Source of the DNA: Sorex araneus
Taxonomy: Eukaryota > Chordata > Mammalia > Eulipotyphla > Soricidae
Direction of reading: 5' to 3'
DNA length: 64,000 bases
Assembly (NCBI RefSeq): GCF_027595985.1
Contig: NC_073304.1
Location: forward strand, 222,509,723 to 222,573,722
Below, piece by piece: positions 10,833 to 22,074 of the stretch. The notes beneath the pieces are model-generated. The model ran no database searches. It was not told the DNA's origin and saw nothing but the letters and a program-made list of their open reading frames with translations. Both the position numbers and the translations under genes were made by a program. Within the stretch, counting starts at the first letter, position 1. Every line of letters starts with the position of its first letter.

Positions 10833-11689
10833 GAGTTAGCCCTCACTTGCGATGATGGTTGAGGACCAGGAATTCCTTTGGGAACTTCATCTTGCTGCTT
10901 TCCTCGTTGGGCCAAGGGGCTGCATGACTCAACGAGGAGCTTTGGCGGGGGTGGGCCCCCCCCCCGGGGTGAGTGAAGTGGCAGGGGTTTGATTCTTATA
11001 CCGGTGGTACCTGGTACTACCTGCCGAGGGGTTCAGTCCTGAGACTTGTCTCTTGTCTGTGCGAAGCCTCTCCTGCCTCTTGCATCTGTGAGCAGCTCCG
11101 GACTCTCTGTTTGCAGGAGCTCGCTGGACCCAATCACTCCTCCCGATCCAGCCTCGTACCCCACTCATGAGTTTCTCCTAGAGCTGAGAGACACATGCAG
11201 GGGATTGGCACGTGGCCCGGGTGCCGGGATGGGGTGTTGTCACCCTGACTCGTCTCAGGGAAGTTCCACAATTCCGCCCAGGCTGGGGCCAGTGGCAGGT
11301 GCCCGACTGGCAAATGAGGAGGCAGAGGCTGTAAGGCATGAGCGGGACTCGCACCCCGGCTGTCTCTGGTTCCTGCCCCGGCGTCCCCCACGGTTCTCCC
11401 CAAAGCCCCCCAGGTGCCTCCCAAGCTGGAACAGCTGCCAGCATGTCACCCCACCGCTGACACCATGTGACTGGGGCCTGGGGCTTCTGTCCAGCCCAGG
11501 ATCCAAACCTCAGAGGGGGGCGGGGTGCCACCAAGTGCTTCACGCGAGCTCCCTGCAGCCGGGGGCTTGTCCTTGCTGTCTCAGGTAAAACTTTGGGAAC
11601 CTCAACCCCGTCATTACCGCCTGGCACAGGGCACCCAGTGGTTTCCTGGTGGCTTGTATTGACTCGCGCTGTCTTCATAGGACATGGGT
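10833..11689. other. Unique GC-rich sequence
   Basis: No repeat family, gene or clear regulatory texture recognised; overlapping frames of up to 180 codons on both strands look like GC-rich chance. Confidence 0.5.
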
Positions 11690-11905
11690 CTGGGCTAAAT
11701 TTAAGCACCGTCACAGACAATTTAACAGTTTTTGGTGGGGGGGTAATTTAATGGTCAACCATAATTACTGATACAACTGATCCCTTAATTCCCAAAACAA
11801 TCTGAGGAGGTGTGTGGAATTCAAATCAGTCCAATTAGAATTCCATCGTCTCATAATAAAACATGGCATAATTGCTAATTGCCCCCCGGACTCACCGTAT
11901 TTTTA
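11690..11905. promoter_or_regulatory. Candidate conserved non-coding block
   Basis: AT-rich, repeat-free, dense in TAAT/ATTA cores (GGTAATTTAATGG, ACCATAATTACTG, CATAATTGCTAATTG) with a CAATTAGAATTCCATCG middle. Confidence 0.35.
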
Positions 11906-11934
11906 AGGCAGGAGCTTGGTTTTGTCTTTTATTT

Positions 11935-12112
11935 TATTTATTTTTTTATCTTTTATTATTATTATTATTTTTGCATTTTGGGTCACACCCGGCGATGCTC
12001 AGGGGTTACTCCTGGCTCTGCTCAGGGGACCATATGGGATGCTGGGAACTGAACCCGGGTCAGCCACGTGCAAGGCAAAAGCCCTACCCACAGTGCTATC
12101 GCTCCAGCCCCT
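11935..12112 (-). mobile_element. SINE A
   Basis: Antisense near-consensus copy with an ATT-repeat-containing T-rich tail. One tail unit is missing (CTCCTGGCTCTGCTCAGGGGACC join). Confidence 0.9.
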
Positions 12113-12394
12113 GGTTTTGTTTTTTAATATGCCTTTTATTTGCAAGTATTTGTTTGCAATCTTGGACCAGTGCCCGTCTGAGAGGAAAAAGATCGAGTTC
12201 TCAGGGTGGGGTTGGGGTGGGGGGTGGGGGGCCTTAAGGAAAGAGGCCTGGAGGGACCGGCTCTCAGCAAGGTCCAGAGAAGTGCTCGTGAGTAAAGTAC
12301 TTCCATTCCAGGGCACTGGACAGAACATCCCGATGAGCATGAGAGTCACCTGCAAAGGTTCAGAGCCAGACAGTGGAATGTGGGGAGAGCTTCC

Positions 12395-12500
12395 AGCCTC
12401 TGTGTGACTCTGTTTGCTCAGCTGTACAATGGGTAGAAGAAGTGAACATTCCTCATGGGCTCTGCAGATGGACGTGGTTCCTGGCACACAGTCGCACTCC
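12395..12500 (+). repeat. MIR
   Basis: Sense MIR: TGTGACTCTGTTTGCTCAGCTGTACAATGGG, with TTCCTGGCACACAGT at its end. Confidence 0.6.
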
Positions 12501-12524
12501 CCAGATGGGCTTTGTGCTCCTAAC

Positions 12525-12665
12525 ATAAACTTTCCTCCTTCATTCACTGAACCCTGAGTGCTTTGGGCACTGCCCAGGGTTTTAGGTGCTGGGGGTGCAA
12601 TAGCGGCCAGGGAGCACCCCTTCTCTGGGAGGCTTCTGTTCTGGTTAGGAAACAGATAACAAACA
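12525..12665 (-). repeat. L2 3' end
   Basis: Antisense L2 tail: CTTCATTCACTGAACCCTGAGTG, CACTGCCCAGGGTTTTAGGTGCTGGGGGTGCA, then GGAAACAGATAACAAACAG. Confidence 0.65.
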
Positions 12666-14959
12666 GATGGAAGAGGCAAACTCTGCCTCCCTGCGAGGGG
12701 CCCGGGGTACCAGGGGGACGCTGGTCTCGAGCTGACTGGCCTGAGCAAACAATCCTCAGAGAAGGAAACCCACTTGTGCAGCTGCTGGAAAAGTCTGGAA
12801 ATGGCCGCTGGGGAGAAGAATCTTCGTGGGAAGGCGCTCGGGCCACCAGACCCCCAGGAAGGAAGGCGTGAGACTTCCCCTCCGCCTCCGCCCCAGGGAG
12901 CCTCCTTCTCTCCCGAATTCTGGGGCTCACCACCCAGGAGAAGCTTCCTCGATAGCATCTTCTCCCTGTAACCCGAGGCCAGAGAGAATTCTGCCCCTGT
13001 CGTTGGCACACGAGGCACGGGACTAGGTGTGTCAAGGACGAGGCACATGCTGGGGGCCTGGGCGCTGGCAGCTGGGTCCTGCAGTCTAGACGGAGGCCCA
13101 GAGGGGGCCAGGGGCTTGTCACAGGGCACACGGCTGGTGCGGCCTAGCCAAGATCTGAGGTTCGTCCCACCCTCGTTCCTGCCAGGCCGTGTTTCCTTCA
13201 GTGGCCAGGCTGCAGGGCCCCCCCACCCCAGAGGGGAAGTTCGCAAGGGGGGAGGATGAGGATGAAGGGCCCCTACCTGCTGCGCGTGCGCCTCTGAGTA
13301 TGGCAGAGTCGTGCAGCTCCTAAACTCACTGACTGACCCTCGGGGGCAGGATGCGTTGAAGACGCCCCCAAGGAGCTCTCTGAGGCGGGGCGGGGTGGGG
13401 GGGAGGACGGAGACAGCCCCCTTCTGTTGAGAAACTCTCCCACATTCCCAGACAGGGCCCCCGCCCACCTGCTAAATCCCCCCCTTCCCAGCCGAGACCC
13501 AAGGGGTGTCCTAGATTAAAAACCTGGTCACCCACTGCTTCTGGGGCAACCGGCCCCTATTACAGGGGACTCTGGGGTCCTGGGAACCCAGCAGGGGGTG
13601 GGAGTGCCTGCTGACGCGGCCTTACCCCAGGGCCAAGGCCATTCACGTCCCATGGACGGGGCGGGGAGCTGGGGGAGGGCGCACCTGGGCTCTCTGCCCC
13701 CTCAGGAGGGACCATCGCCCTTTGGTCGTTCACTTCCGAGACCACCCATGAATGAGAATTTGGTTGCAGGGCCCAGAGGAGTTGGCGAGCTTCCCGTTGG
13801 GGTGTATGTGTGTGGGGGGAGGGGTCTCCTTCCCACGACAGGGTCTTGGAGAGTGGAATCGGGGGACAGACTCAGCCAACTAAGAACTGATGGCAGAAGC
13901 AGCAAGATTCAAGGACGGCATCTAAGACCCGGGGCTGGCCAGCTGGGAAGGGTCCTGGGGTTTTACTGGTATTTCTGGGAACCCCCACCCGGTACCCCCA
14001 GAATCTGAGACTCTCGCCTTCATACCTCTGGAGATGGTGCTAGTAACTGGTCAGCTGCATCGACACAGCTTCGTTTCCGCTTCCTCTTCACTCTTAGCTT
14101 TCTTTGGCCAAGGCCGGCTCTCCGGCGTCTTGCCTGTCCCCCTACCCCCAGCGGGCCCTTTCAGGCATAGACAGGGACCACCCCGGCTCTGGGGGTGCAG
14201 CAGAATCGCCGGAGCAGCAAGGGCCCCTTGGCGCCATGGCAGCTCAGAGCAGACCAGGTCACCTTCGTGTTCCGACTGGGTCTCCTCTCCTCACTTCTGG
14301 CAGCCCTGCCCCAGGCGCTTCTGTGCTGGACGGTGGGACAGAGGCTGCGTTCCAGAAGAGCGTCGCCGGCAGGGTGCTGGACCACCGCTCCCAGTTACCA
14401 GCAGCACAGTGACCACACCCCCCCCAACCCCGCACCCCCCGGGGTGGAGAAAGCGTTTCTCTCTCCGCAGAGCGGGAGCGCGGTGCTCTGCAGGCTAGAG
14501 CTGCTCCGCGGTGGCCCCCTTTGGCTGATGGGGAAGCGAAGCGGCCCAGAGGTGGACAGACAAGCCTGACGGTGCTTGATGTTGGTGAGTGACCCCCTTC
14601 TGACCGCCTCCTGAGCTCTCTCTGCTTCTGTCCCCACCTCTTGCGCACTCAGGGCCGTGACCCGACTTTCCGCCCGCTGAGCGGGAGCCGAGTCCAAGGG
14701 CACCTGCGGCCTGAGGACCTCCCCGGGTCCCACCCAGGGCAGCCGGGGCGCAGACACCCTCTGAGCTGAGATACTATCCATGGGAGGAGGGAAGTAGGGG
14801 GACGCGAAGACGTGGACTTATTAGAAACGAAAACGCCACTTGGAAGTGGAGGGACGGGTGCGGTGGCTGCCTGCAGCTCCAGACACCCGCAAAGCACCCC
14901 AGTATTAGGAGAGATTTTTCACCTGTTCCCACGGTTCAGGGAAAAGTCCCAGGGCAGCC
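12666..14959. other. GC-rich unique sequence with a long chance frame
   Basis: Rich in C/G runs with scattered CpG. A 489-codon - strand frame (13468-11999) crosses the left part and ends in L2, MIR and SINE A sequence. No exon recognised. Confidence 0.5.
13085..13165 (-). repeat. MIR (weak)
   Basis: Antisense MIR core: AGGCCCAGAG, GGCTTGTCACAGGGCACACGGCTGGTG. Confidence 0.4.
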
Positions 14960-15062
14960 CCTCATTGGCTCTCTTGGGTCAGGTGTCTCTCACCAAACCA
15001 ATCACTACGGTGGGGAGGTTCTGTGACCTGATTGGTCAGGTCTGGTTTCACGTGATTGGCCT
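14960..15062. promoter_or_regulatory. Cluster of four CCAAT boxes
   Basis: Y-box cores at 14964 (ATTGG), 14998 (CCAAT), 15031 (ATTGG) and 15055 (ATTGG), spaced 34, 33 and 24 bp, the arrangement bound by NF-Y. Confidence 0.4.
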
Positions 15063-15269
15063 GAAAGGTCTCAGGTTGAGGGCAGTGGCCCCTGAAGGAC
15101 AGGGAATGTTATGGGGAAGTGGGAAACCGGGAAATGGGAATTAGCCAGAAAGATAGGAAAGCACAGAGGCTCTTACAACTGGAACATACATGATCAACTT
15201 GGGATGGTAATGAACCATCAATAGTGTCTGTCAAGATAAATCTCCCAGCTAAATGGCAAAATGGCAAAA

Positions 15270-15430
15270 CCTGGTTGTGCACTTTATCACTAATATTGAA
15301 GAAGCTACTTAACTTCTCAGTGCCTCAGTTTCCTCATCTGAAAAATGGGCCTAATAACAATAGCGCTTCCTACGTCAGTTGTGCAGAGAAGTGAATGGAT
15401 CACCATCAGGCTCTTAAAGCAGAGCCAGCT
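15270..15430 (+). repeat. MIR
   Basis: Clear sense MIR: CTACTTAACTTCTCAGTGCCTCAGTTTCCTCATCTG, AAAATGGGCCTAATAACAATAG, AGAAGTGAATGGAT. Confidence 0.85.
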
Positions 15431-17545
15431 AGGGGTCTGATCAGTTCCCAGGAGTTGGGCCACCTCCAGTCCTGAGGGAACCTGGGGCCCCGGGTGCAGA
15501 CCTGACCAGGATGGCCAGGCACGGTACCAACCTGGGCAGTGACCCACTTGCCCGCTGCCCTCCACAGAGTCTCTTGGCAGACAAACAGGAAGGGGGCAGG
15601 GCTGCCTGGGTGCCCCTGCCGCCCCCACAGCCCGTGTCTGGCCCCAGCCCTCGTCTCTCCTCAGGCTGCGGTGAGCTTGGATGGTGCTGGCTCACCGCAA
15701 GCCACATACCTTCACAAATTGCTCTGTGGTGAGTAGCGAGCACATTTATAATTGATGAAATCAGGGGGGCGAGAGCCCATGGCTGAGGTGTTTAGTAAAC
15801 AAACCCTAGGGTGTGGGGTGGGGGCAGGATGCGAAAGGAGGGGCCCCTGCTCCCTCCCTTTGATTAAAAAACAAAAACAAAAACCTATTGGGAAATTATT
15901 CAGTCCTGCAGAAAACGTTGCAAGAATATTCTAGACTCCCACGGTCCCCGATCAGCGCAGTGGGCCCCCTTTTACACCGTCCGTGTTCGCTCTCTCACTC
16001 TCTCAGTGTGCACATGGGCCAGGCGCTAGAAAGACGCGTGTGGCAGTATCCCTCGTCCTTTACTTTGCTCAACGGTTTGAGGTCCGTGGGCGAGACCACG
16101 GCCTCCCACTGTCAGCTATTCTGGGACGTTCTCTCACAGGCCCACGGAGACTCATTAGCATCTGAGAACGCAGGAGCCACCCCACGCTCTGAGCCAGCAC
16201 ACCGGGCGTTTTCGAATGCCACTGATGGTCCACTTCTGTCCTTTTTCCGCAATGTTCTTTTCTCGGGTTTGACAAGCGTTTTGATGGTCAGGCTTGTTTC
16301 CCCCTCTCCTGGGCCCCCTGAGCACCCCCCGCTCCCACTGGCCAGGACTCCCTCAGGAGGGACAAGGCTGAGCTACAACATCAGAGAGCGAGGTCAAGTT
16401 TGCCGTGATGCGGGGAGCCAGAGGCACCACACTGGCTAAGCTTGTGTGTGTGTGTATGTGTTGGGGGGCGGGTGCCAGGAAGGGTGGGAGTCTGGGTGAG
16501 CCAAGGACGGACGCTCAGACTTCCAAAGGTAGCAGGAGCCGGAGGAGGACAGGGGTCCCCACACCTCCAGTGTCTGCAACCTATCCCCGAGCCAGATTGG
16601 TGGGCGCAGGAGAGCCGTGTTAGGGAGATGGGATGGGGGATGGCACAACCCGTCTTTCGGGGTGGGGGATGAGAGGGAGGGGTGTTGCCAGTCTGAACTC
16701 TCAGTAGCCCCCATGATAGGTGTCCTGACTCCTTTGTGTACCTAGTAGGAACTCACTCACCTCCTCTGTGGGAAAGAGTCTCTGCAGATGGGGCAGCAGG
16801 TTAGAGGGTTAGAGGAGATAGAGAGCAGAATCCCAAAGGAAATGGGTGGCATTGTGTGGTTTTCTAGGGGTAAGAGTCAGGGCAGCAGAAGCAGCAAGTG
16901 CAAAGGTCCTGGGGCAGGAATGAGCTTCTGGTAAAACAAGTCTGGAACAGCACGGACAGAGTGAGGGTGGGGTAGGGGTACAGGAGGGGCTGTGCAATAT
17001 GATTCATAGCACCTGGTGTAACCTGTTTCCACTGTCGGATGGGGACAGGGACCGGCATAGCAGAGGGTTGGGGGTGAGGGGCACACTCAGAGCAGCCTCC
17101 TGGGGCCTTTCCACATAATCGCATCCTCCTGTTTCCTCACTTCCTGCCTCTCTGTGACCCCTTCCTACCCAGGTTTCGATACAACCTGTTCTCCAGCCTC
17201 TCCCTCGGCTGGGGGTGGGGGTAGGGGATGGGGGAGCGGGGTCCCGTCACCCCCACTGACCTGAGCATTCTGTTCCTGTCAGTTAGCCCAATCTCTGCTC
17301 TCAGGTGGGTGACCCCAGCTCTCCTGTCTGTGGCATCCTGCTGCCGGCACCCTAATGGGGGAAGTGTGGTCCCCCCAACCGTGGACACGGCTTAGATGGA
17401 GGCCTTGCAGGGGAGGGGCTCGGGAGGCCGGACTTAAAGCCAGGCTCCATGCTGTCCCTCCAGGAGCCCCTCGGCCACAGGCCAGCACTGGCCACACAGT
17501 TTTGACTCTGCTGCGTGAAAATGCTGGACTCAAAGAGGCATCCTT
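15431..17545. other. Unique non-coding sequence
   Basis: Includes one possible ancient repeat near 16860; otherwise nothing recognised. Confidence 0.5.
16860..16950. repeat. Possible ancient repeat (L2-type)
   Basis: GCAGCAAGTGCAAAGGTCCTGGGGCAGGAATGAGCTT is a phrase common in old interspersed mammalian repeats. The family is not assigned with confidence. Confidence 0.4.
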
Positions 17546-17745
17546 GGGCCCGAGTGATAGCGCAGTGGGCTGGTCACTTGCCTTGCAAGCAGCCGACCCA
17601 GGTTCAATCCCCGGCATCCCATATGGTCCCCTGGACCCCTCCAGGAGTGATCCCAGAGCGCAGAGCCAGGAGTAAGCCCTGAGCACTGCTGGGTGTATCC
17701 CCTGGGCAACCCCCCCAAAACCCCCTCCCTTCCCAAACCACAAAG
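17546..17745 (+). mobile_element. SINE A
   Basis: Sense copy with near-consensus head and core; the tail is C-rich (CCCCCCCAAAACCCC) instead of A-rich. Confidence 0.85.
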
Positions 17746-18069
17746 TGGCATCATTTTGGCGGGGCTCAGTTTGCCTCTGCATCCCCTTCTTGCCTAGCTG
17801 ATCCCTGTCCCTGCCCTGGCCTCCAGCAGACTCCTGAGAATACCAGAGACTCAAGCATCAAGGGCACTGTCCAGGGTGCTGGGGTGAAAGAGCCTGCAGT
17901 GCTCAAGAACCCCCTAGGCCATGCCCCCAGGTGCCTGGCCTCCCTGCCCCTCCCCCCTCAAAGCCTGCTTCTCCCCTTGCTGTGTCCCCCCACCCCCATC
18001 GACTCCGATATGATTAGTGCAAGAGAGAACATTGCTGGAGATTGGCCGGCATCACTTGCTTAGTTTAAG

Positions 18070-18216
18070 GTTGTTTTTTGTTTTTTTTAATTTGGGGGGC
18101 AGACCCAGCAGTGCTCAGAGGATGGGGGCACTCATGGCCGTGCTCAGGGGCCCTATTTGATGCTGGGTATCAAACCTGGGCCTCCTGCACGCAAGGCATG
18201 TTCACAATCCATTGAG

Positions 18217-18218
<2 letters not shown>
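18070..18218 (-). mobile_element. SINE A (old)
   Basis: Antisense copy whose head end passes directly into the CT microsatellite at 18219. Confidence 0.7.

Positions 18219-18272
<54 letters not shown>
18219..18272. repeat. (CT)n microsatellite
   Basis: Pure CT run facing the GA run at 18343. Confidence 0.95.
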
Positions 18273-18273
<1 letters not shown>

Positions 18274-18342
18274 GTTTAATAGTTTAGTGATAATCCTAAA
18301 GGAATTGGGAATAAGAATACACTCCCCACCAAACCATATGCC

Positions 18343-18387
18343 CAGAGAGAGAGAGAGAGGAGAGAAAGGAGAGAGAACGAGCGAGCG

Positions 18388-18437
<50 letters not shown>
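18343..18437. repeat. (GA)n microsatellite
   Basis: GA run with a short GAGC-type interruption at 18379-18391. Confidence 0.95.
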
Positions 18438-18439
<2 letters not shown>

Positions 18440-18449
18440 GCCTGTTATA

Positions 18450-18605
18450 GAGGCAGGCCGGGGATTGAGGGTTGGTGGGAGAAAACTGGGGTCATTGATG
18501 GTGGGAAATGTGCCCTGTTTGGCTGTTGGAACATTGTGTGACTGCAGCCTGAGCACAGACAGCTTTGTAACTGTGTATTTCACGGTGACTTGATTAAAAA
18601 TAGAA
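18450..18605 (+). mobile_element. LINE-1 3' end fragment
   Basis: Matches, in sense, the repeated 3' end seen antisense at 48838 and 49040: GTGGGAAATGTGCCCTG, AACATTGTGTGACTG, GCTTTGTAACTGTGTATTTCAC, GGTGACTTGATTAAAAA. It follows the GA tract immediately. Confidence 0.65.
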
Positions 18606-18639
18606 AAATAGCTCCCTCCCCCCCCCCACACACACTTAT

Positions 18640-18715
18640 ATTGGTGGTCATGAGCCCAGGACTTCACCCCTGCCAGGTAAACACCTTCCACTGAGCCGCA
18701 TCTATGGCCCCTCAG
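18640..18715 (-). mobile_element. Possible ID-like SINE fragment
   Basis: Antisense tRNA-like order: GAGCCCAGGACTTCACCCC, then AAACACCTTCCACTGAGCC. Confidence 0.35.
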
Positions 18716-19224
18716 AAATACCAACAAAAATGACCTGACTCCTCCTGTCAGGGCCAACGAGGGCCTCAGAGCCCTCTGGGAGGGGAATGCCGGCAAGGTC
18801 AGGGCTCGCTGCCTGGGCCCGCCCCATCCCTGAGCAGGGCCCCCCCGCCCCTGCACTTCTCCTTTCTCCTGTGGTGTCTGCGTGCCCGCCCCTCGTTAGC
18901 TATGCACCTGCCGGTGTGTCCAGCCCCCTGCAGGGTCCCACCGGGGTCTCGAAGGAGCTCTTAGAGGGGAAATCGGGGTTTACGGAAAGACCTGACCCCG
19001 GGGGAAGCTGTGTGCAGCCCCCAGGAAGGAGAGAAAGGGCGAAAGAAGCAGAACAGGGCAGGAGCTGATGACAGTGAGTGTTGGCTGGGGTGGCAGGGTG
19101 GCTGCCATGGAACGGGAACGCAGACCCCCGACCCGGGGTGCCCAGTCTGCCTCCCTGCTCCAGGGTGCAGGATGCCCCCCCCCCAGCCACCCTGGCCCAG
19201 TTTCTCAGAGGCTGCTGAGGATGG

Positions 19225-19475
19225 CAGTGGCCCAGCCCCGCTATAAATAGCCTCTCCCTGGGCCCCAGACGGCCAGTTGGCAAACACTGTAATTTGCTGA
19301 AAAGTTTGGAATGTGTCTAAAAATGAAGAAGGCAAATGAGCCAGCCTTGGGGGTGCAATGGCGTATCCATTTCAGAGGCCGAGCAGCGCTCCGGCCCGGC
19401 CGTCTCTGCAGCCCAGACTCTGGGGGAGTCAATATTGGCGCCCCCCCTCCCCACCCCGACAGCGGCCACCTCCTG
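19225..19475. promoter_or_regulatory. Candidate enhancer with MEF2 site (possible ECR5 orthologue)
   Basis: Repeat-free block. CTATAAATAG at 19241-19250 is a perfect MEF2 consensus (and could act as a TATA box), and CTAAAAATGA near 19317 is a second, imperfect one. It also has AACACTGTAATTTGCTG and GAGTCAATATTGGCGCC. The ECR5 SOST enhancer is known to work through MEF2. The assignment is an inference from location and motif only. Confidence 0.4.
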
Positions 19476-19839
19476 TATCGGCCTCACTCCTGATCTTCCC
19501 GTCAGAGAGGGGCCGCCCGGGCTGTGTTCCCTCGGGCTCCGTCACGGTGTGGGAAGCATCACGGACCGAGAGACCGAGAGTCGAAGAAAACCCTGCGGGT
19601 GACACCCCGGGCCCCCTTACAGAGGAGGGAGAGATTTGTCACGAGGCAGCAAGTTTGGGGGCATCTAGAGCCCGGTGCCTGGACCCCCCACATTGGTCCC
19701 CAGTGTCAGACCCGTGATCACCTGCCAGGGGTCCCCTTCTCTGAGGGATATGGGAAAAGATCAGGGGGTCTCTGAGTGGCTGATTGGGCCGCTGCACTGG
19801 CCCTGCCTTTCTGCTGTCTCAGCCTCGCTGGGGGCGCGG

Positions 19840-19985
19840 GGTGTGTAAGAAAGTGTGCGTGAGTGTGCACGCACGCATGTGAGAGAGTGTATGCACATTT
19901 GCATGTGTGTGTATGCATATATGCTTGAGCGTGTGCATTTATGTGCGTGAGTGTCTGCATGTGTGTGTTTGAGTGTGTGTATGCA
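19840..19985. repeat. TG-rich simple sequence
   Basis: Imperfect alternating purine-pyrimidine stretch (GTGTGCATGTATGC type), Z-DNA prone. Confidence 0.8.
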
Positions 19986-20056
19986 TCATAAAAGGACTGT
20001 ATTTTCTTATTTTATGTTTTTTAATCATGTTTCTATTTTTTTTTAAGTTTTATTCT

Positions 20057-20285
20057 GGGTAGGGTGTTTGCCTTGCACACAGCCGACCCGGGTTTGATTC
20101 CTCTGTCCCTCACAGAGAGCGCGGCAAGCTACCGAGAGTATCTCCCCTGCACGGCAGAGCCTGGCAAGCTATCGTGTCATATTCAATATGCCAGAAACAG
20201 TAACAAGTCTCACAATGGAGACATTACTGGTGCCCGCTTGAGCAAATCGATGAGCAACGGGATGACAGTGATACAGTGATACAGT
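20057..20285 (+). mobile_element. SINE B embedded in TG-rich sequence
   Basis: Body motifs of the family are present; the start of the head is lost. Its 3' CAGTGATACAGTGATACAGT tail runs straight into a long TG/CA-rich simple stretch, and similar TG-rich sequence lies upstream. Confidence 0.85.
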
Positions 20286-20575
20286 ATGCATACATGTATG
20301 TGTGCATGCATGTGTGTGCATATACATGTTTGGATGTGTGCATATATGTGTATGCATACATGTGAGTGTATGTGCATGCATGTGAGAGTGTCCGTATGTG
20401 GGTATGCGTGTATGTGTAAGCGTGTGTGTGAGTTGTGTGTATGTAAGTCTATGTGAATGCATGACTGCATGTGTGTGTGAATGTGTGCATATGTATGTGT
20501 TCGAGTGTTGCATGAGTGCATTTGTGAATGTATGTGCAAGTGTGTGTGTGACTGTGTGTGTGTGTATTCATCCTC
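20280..20575. repeat. TG/CA-rich simple sequence
   Basis: About 300 bp of TGTGCATATATGTGTATGCA-like repeats following a SINE B tail. The open frames across it are repeat artefacts. Confidence 0.85.
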
Positions 20576-20739
20576 ACCCAGAGCCGGAGAAGGGCTGGAG
20601 CGGGTTCGCTCCTCTGCCCAGGGCCAGGATCGGCAGCCCAGGCCAGGCTTCTCGCTCTATGACCTGGGCCCAAACAGCCCCTCACCAAGCTTCCTGCATG
20701 GAGCACCCACCCCCTATCCGGCACTCATCGCTTCAGAAT

Positions 20740-20812
20740 GGAACCCATCCCATTTTACAGATGAAGAAACTGAGGCAGAGAGTAGATACCTTGTTCGAGA
20801 TCACATGAATAT
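20740..20812 (-). repeat. MIR fragment
   Basis: The antisense MIR core is visible: CCCATTTTACAGATGAAGAAACTGAGGCA, then a ..GATCACA.. block. It is cut by the following SINE A. Confidence 0.65.
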
Positions 20813-20814
20813 TT

Positions 20815-20985
20815 TTTGTTTTGTTTTGAGGACACACTTGGCGGTGCTCAGGGCTTATTCCTGGCTCTTCACTCAGGGATCACTTGTGGCAGGATCTGGG
20901 GGGACCGTATGGGGTGCTGGGAGTCAAACCTGGTCTGCTACTTGCAAGGCGAGTGCCCTGCTACTGCACTATCGCTCCAGCCTCG
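20815..20985 (-). mobile_element. SINE A
   Basis: Antisense copy inserted in or beside a MIR; ends CACTATCGCTCCAGCC. Confidence 0.85.
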
Positions 20986-21404
20986 GGGTCACATCCACGG
21001 TTTTATAAAACAGCTCCAAACGCTCTTTCAGCTTCCTGCTGCCCCGATCCTCCACCTGCTGAGGGTCGGCACACAGCAGGGGCCAGAGGCGGAGACTCGC
21101 TGGGAGGCCCCACTCCTTGTCTGTCAAAGGCTCTGTTCGTGCCAGGACAGAGGGAGTAGGGACAGTAGTCTCAGACCATGACGGAGATGGGGTGCAAGGA
21201 GGGGAGCCCCCACACCTCCCCTGTAGCCCTCCAGTAGTTCCTCTCTGCACTGAGCATGTGTCCCCACTAGCCCCCCACCAAAAACTGTGGTTGAAAAGCG
21301 ACATCTCGTGGTCAGTTATAGAAATGCACTCCAGAAAAGCCGGAGGGGGTCGGGGCGGGTTTCAGGGAAGGCAGTCAGAACAATGAAGAATGGGGGAATT
21401 TGGT

Positions 21405-21576
21405 TTTGTTTTTGTGCTTGGGGCCACACCCAGTGGTTCTCAGGGATTACTCCTGGGTCAGTGCCCAGGGATCACTCCTGGTGAGTTCAGGGGACCACAT
21501 GGGATGCTGGGGACCAATCTGGGTTGGTCACCTGCAAGGCAAGCTCCCTCCCTGCTGTACCATCGCTCTGAGCCCA
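21405..21576 (-). mobile_element. SINE A (diverged)
   Basis: Antisense copy; GGGGCCACACCCAGTGG to TACCATCGCTC. Confidence 0.85.
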
Positions 21577-22074
21577 GAAAGAGGACAAATTTTATTGCAT
21601 ATTATGGCATGTTATGTTTTTATGCTATATCACAGCATATACCATATTGTGAATATTCATATTTATGACTTTTATGGTCATCTAAATTTTCTGCAGAGTT
21701 TGAAAAAAACATGCAGATGCCAGAATCACCCCAAACTTCAAGTCACAGATCCCCGAGAAGAGGGAGGGGGAATTTGTATTTTTCAGTTCCGACTGGCTCC
21801 CTAGCTTTCTCGCTGAGAATCCCCTCTACAGATACTTCTAAGGGCTGCTGGAACACCGCTCAGAACTTTGCCACCAACTGGCGTTTTATTTCCATCTGAA
21901 CTCTCAGAACTTTCTAGGTGGACGACAGAATCACATCCGAGAGGTGTTATTTGCAAAAGGAAATCAAGCTGCACTTTAGGTGGCTCTTGTGCATTATTAG
22001 GAAAGAAATGGACAGCCGGTCAGCAAATGTCACCTGGAGACAGAATTGGTCACTTCAAGTCCTAAAGACTGAGA

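Noticed and set aside
18594-18603. TTAAAAATAG, a perfect MEF2 consensus
   Set aside because: It lies in the A-rich end of a LINE-1 3' fragment, so it is more likely repeat tail than enhancer.
20280-20575. CRISPR-like or satellite array
   Set aside because: Only imperfect TG/CA simple sequence without regular spacer-repeat structure.
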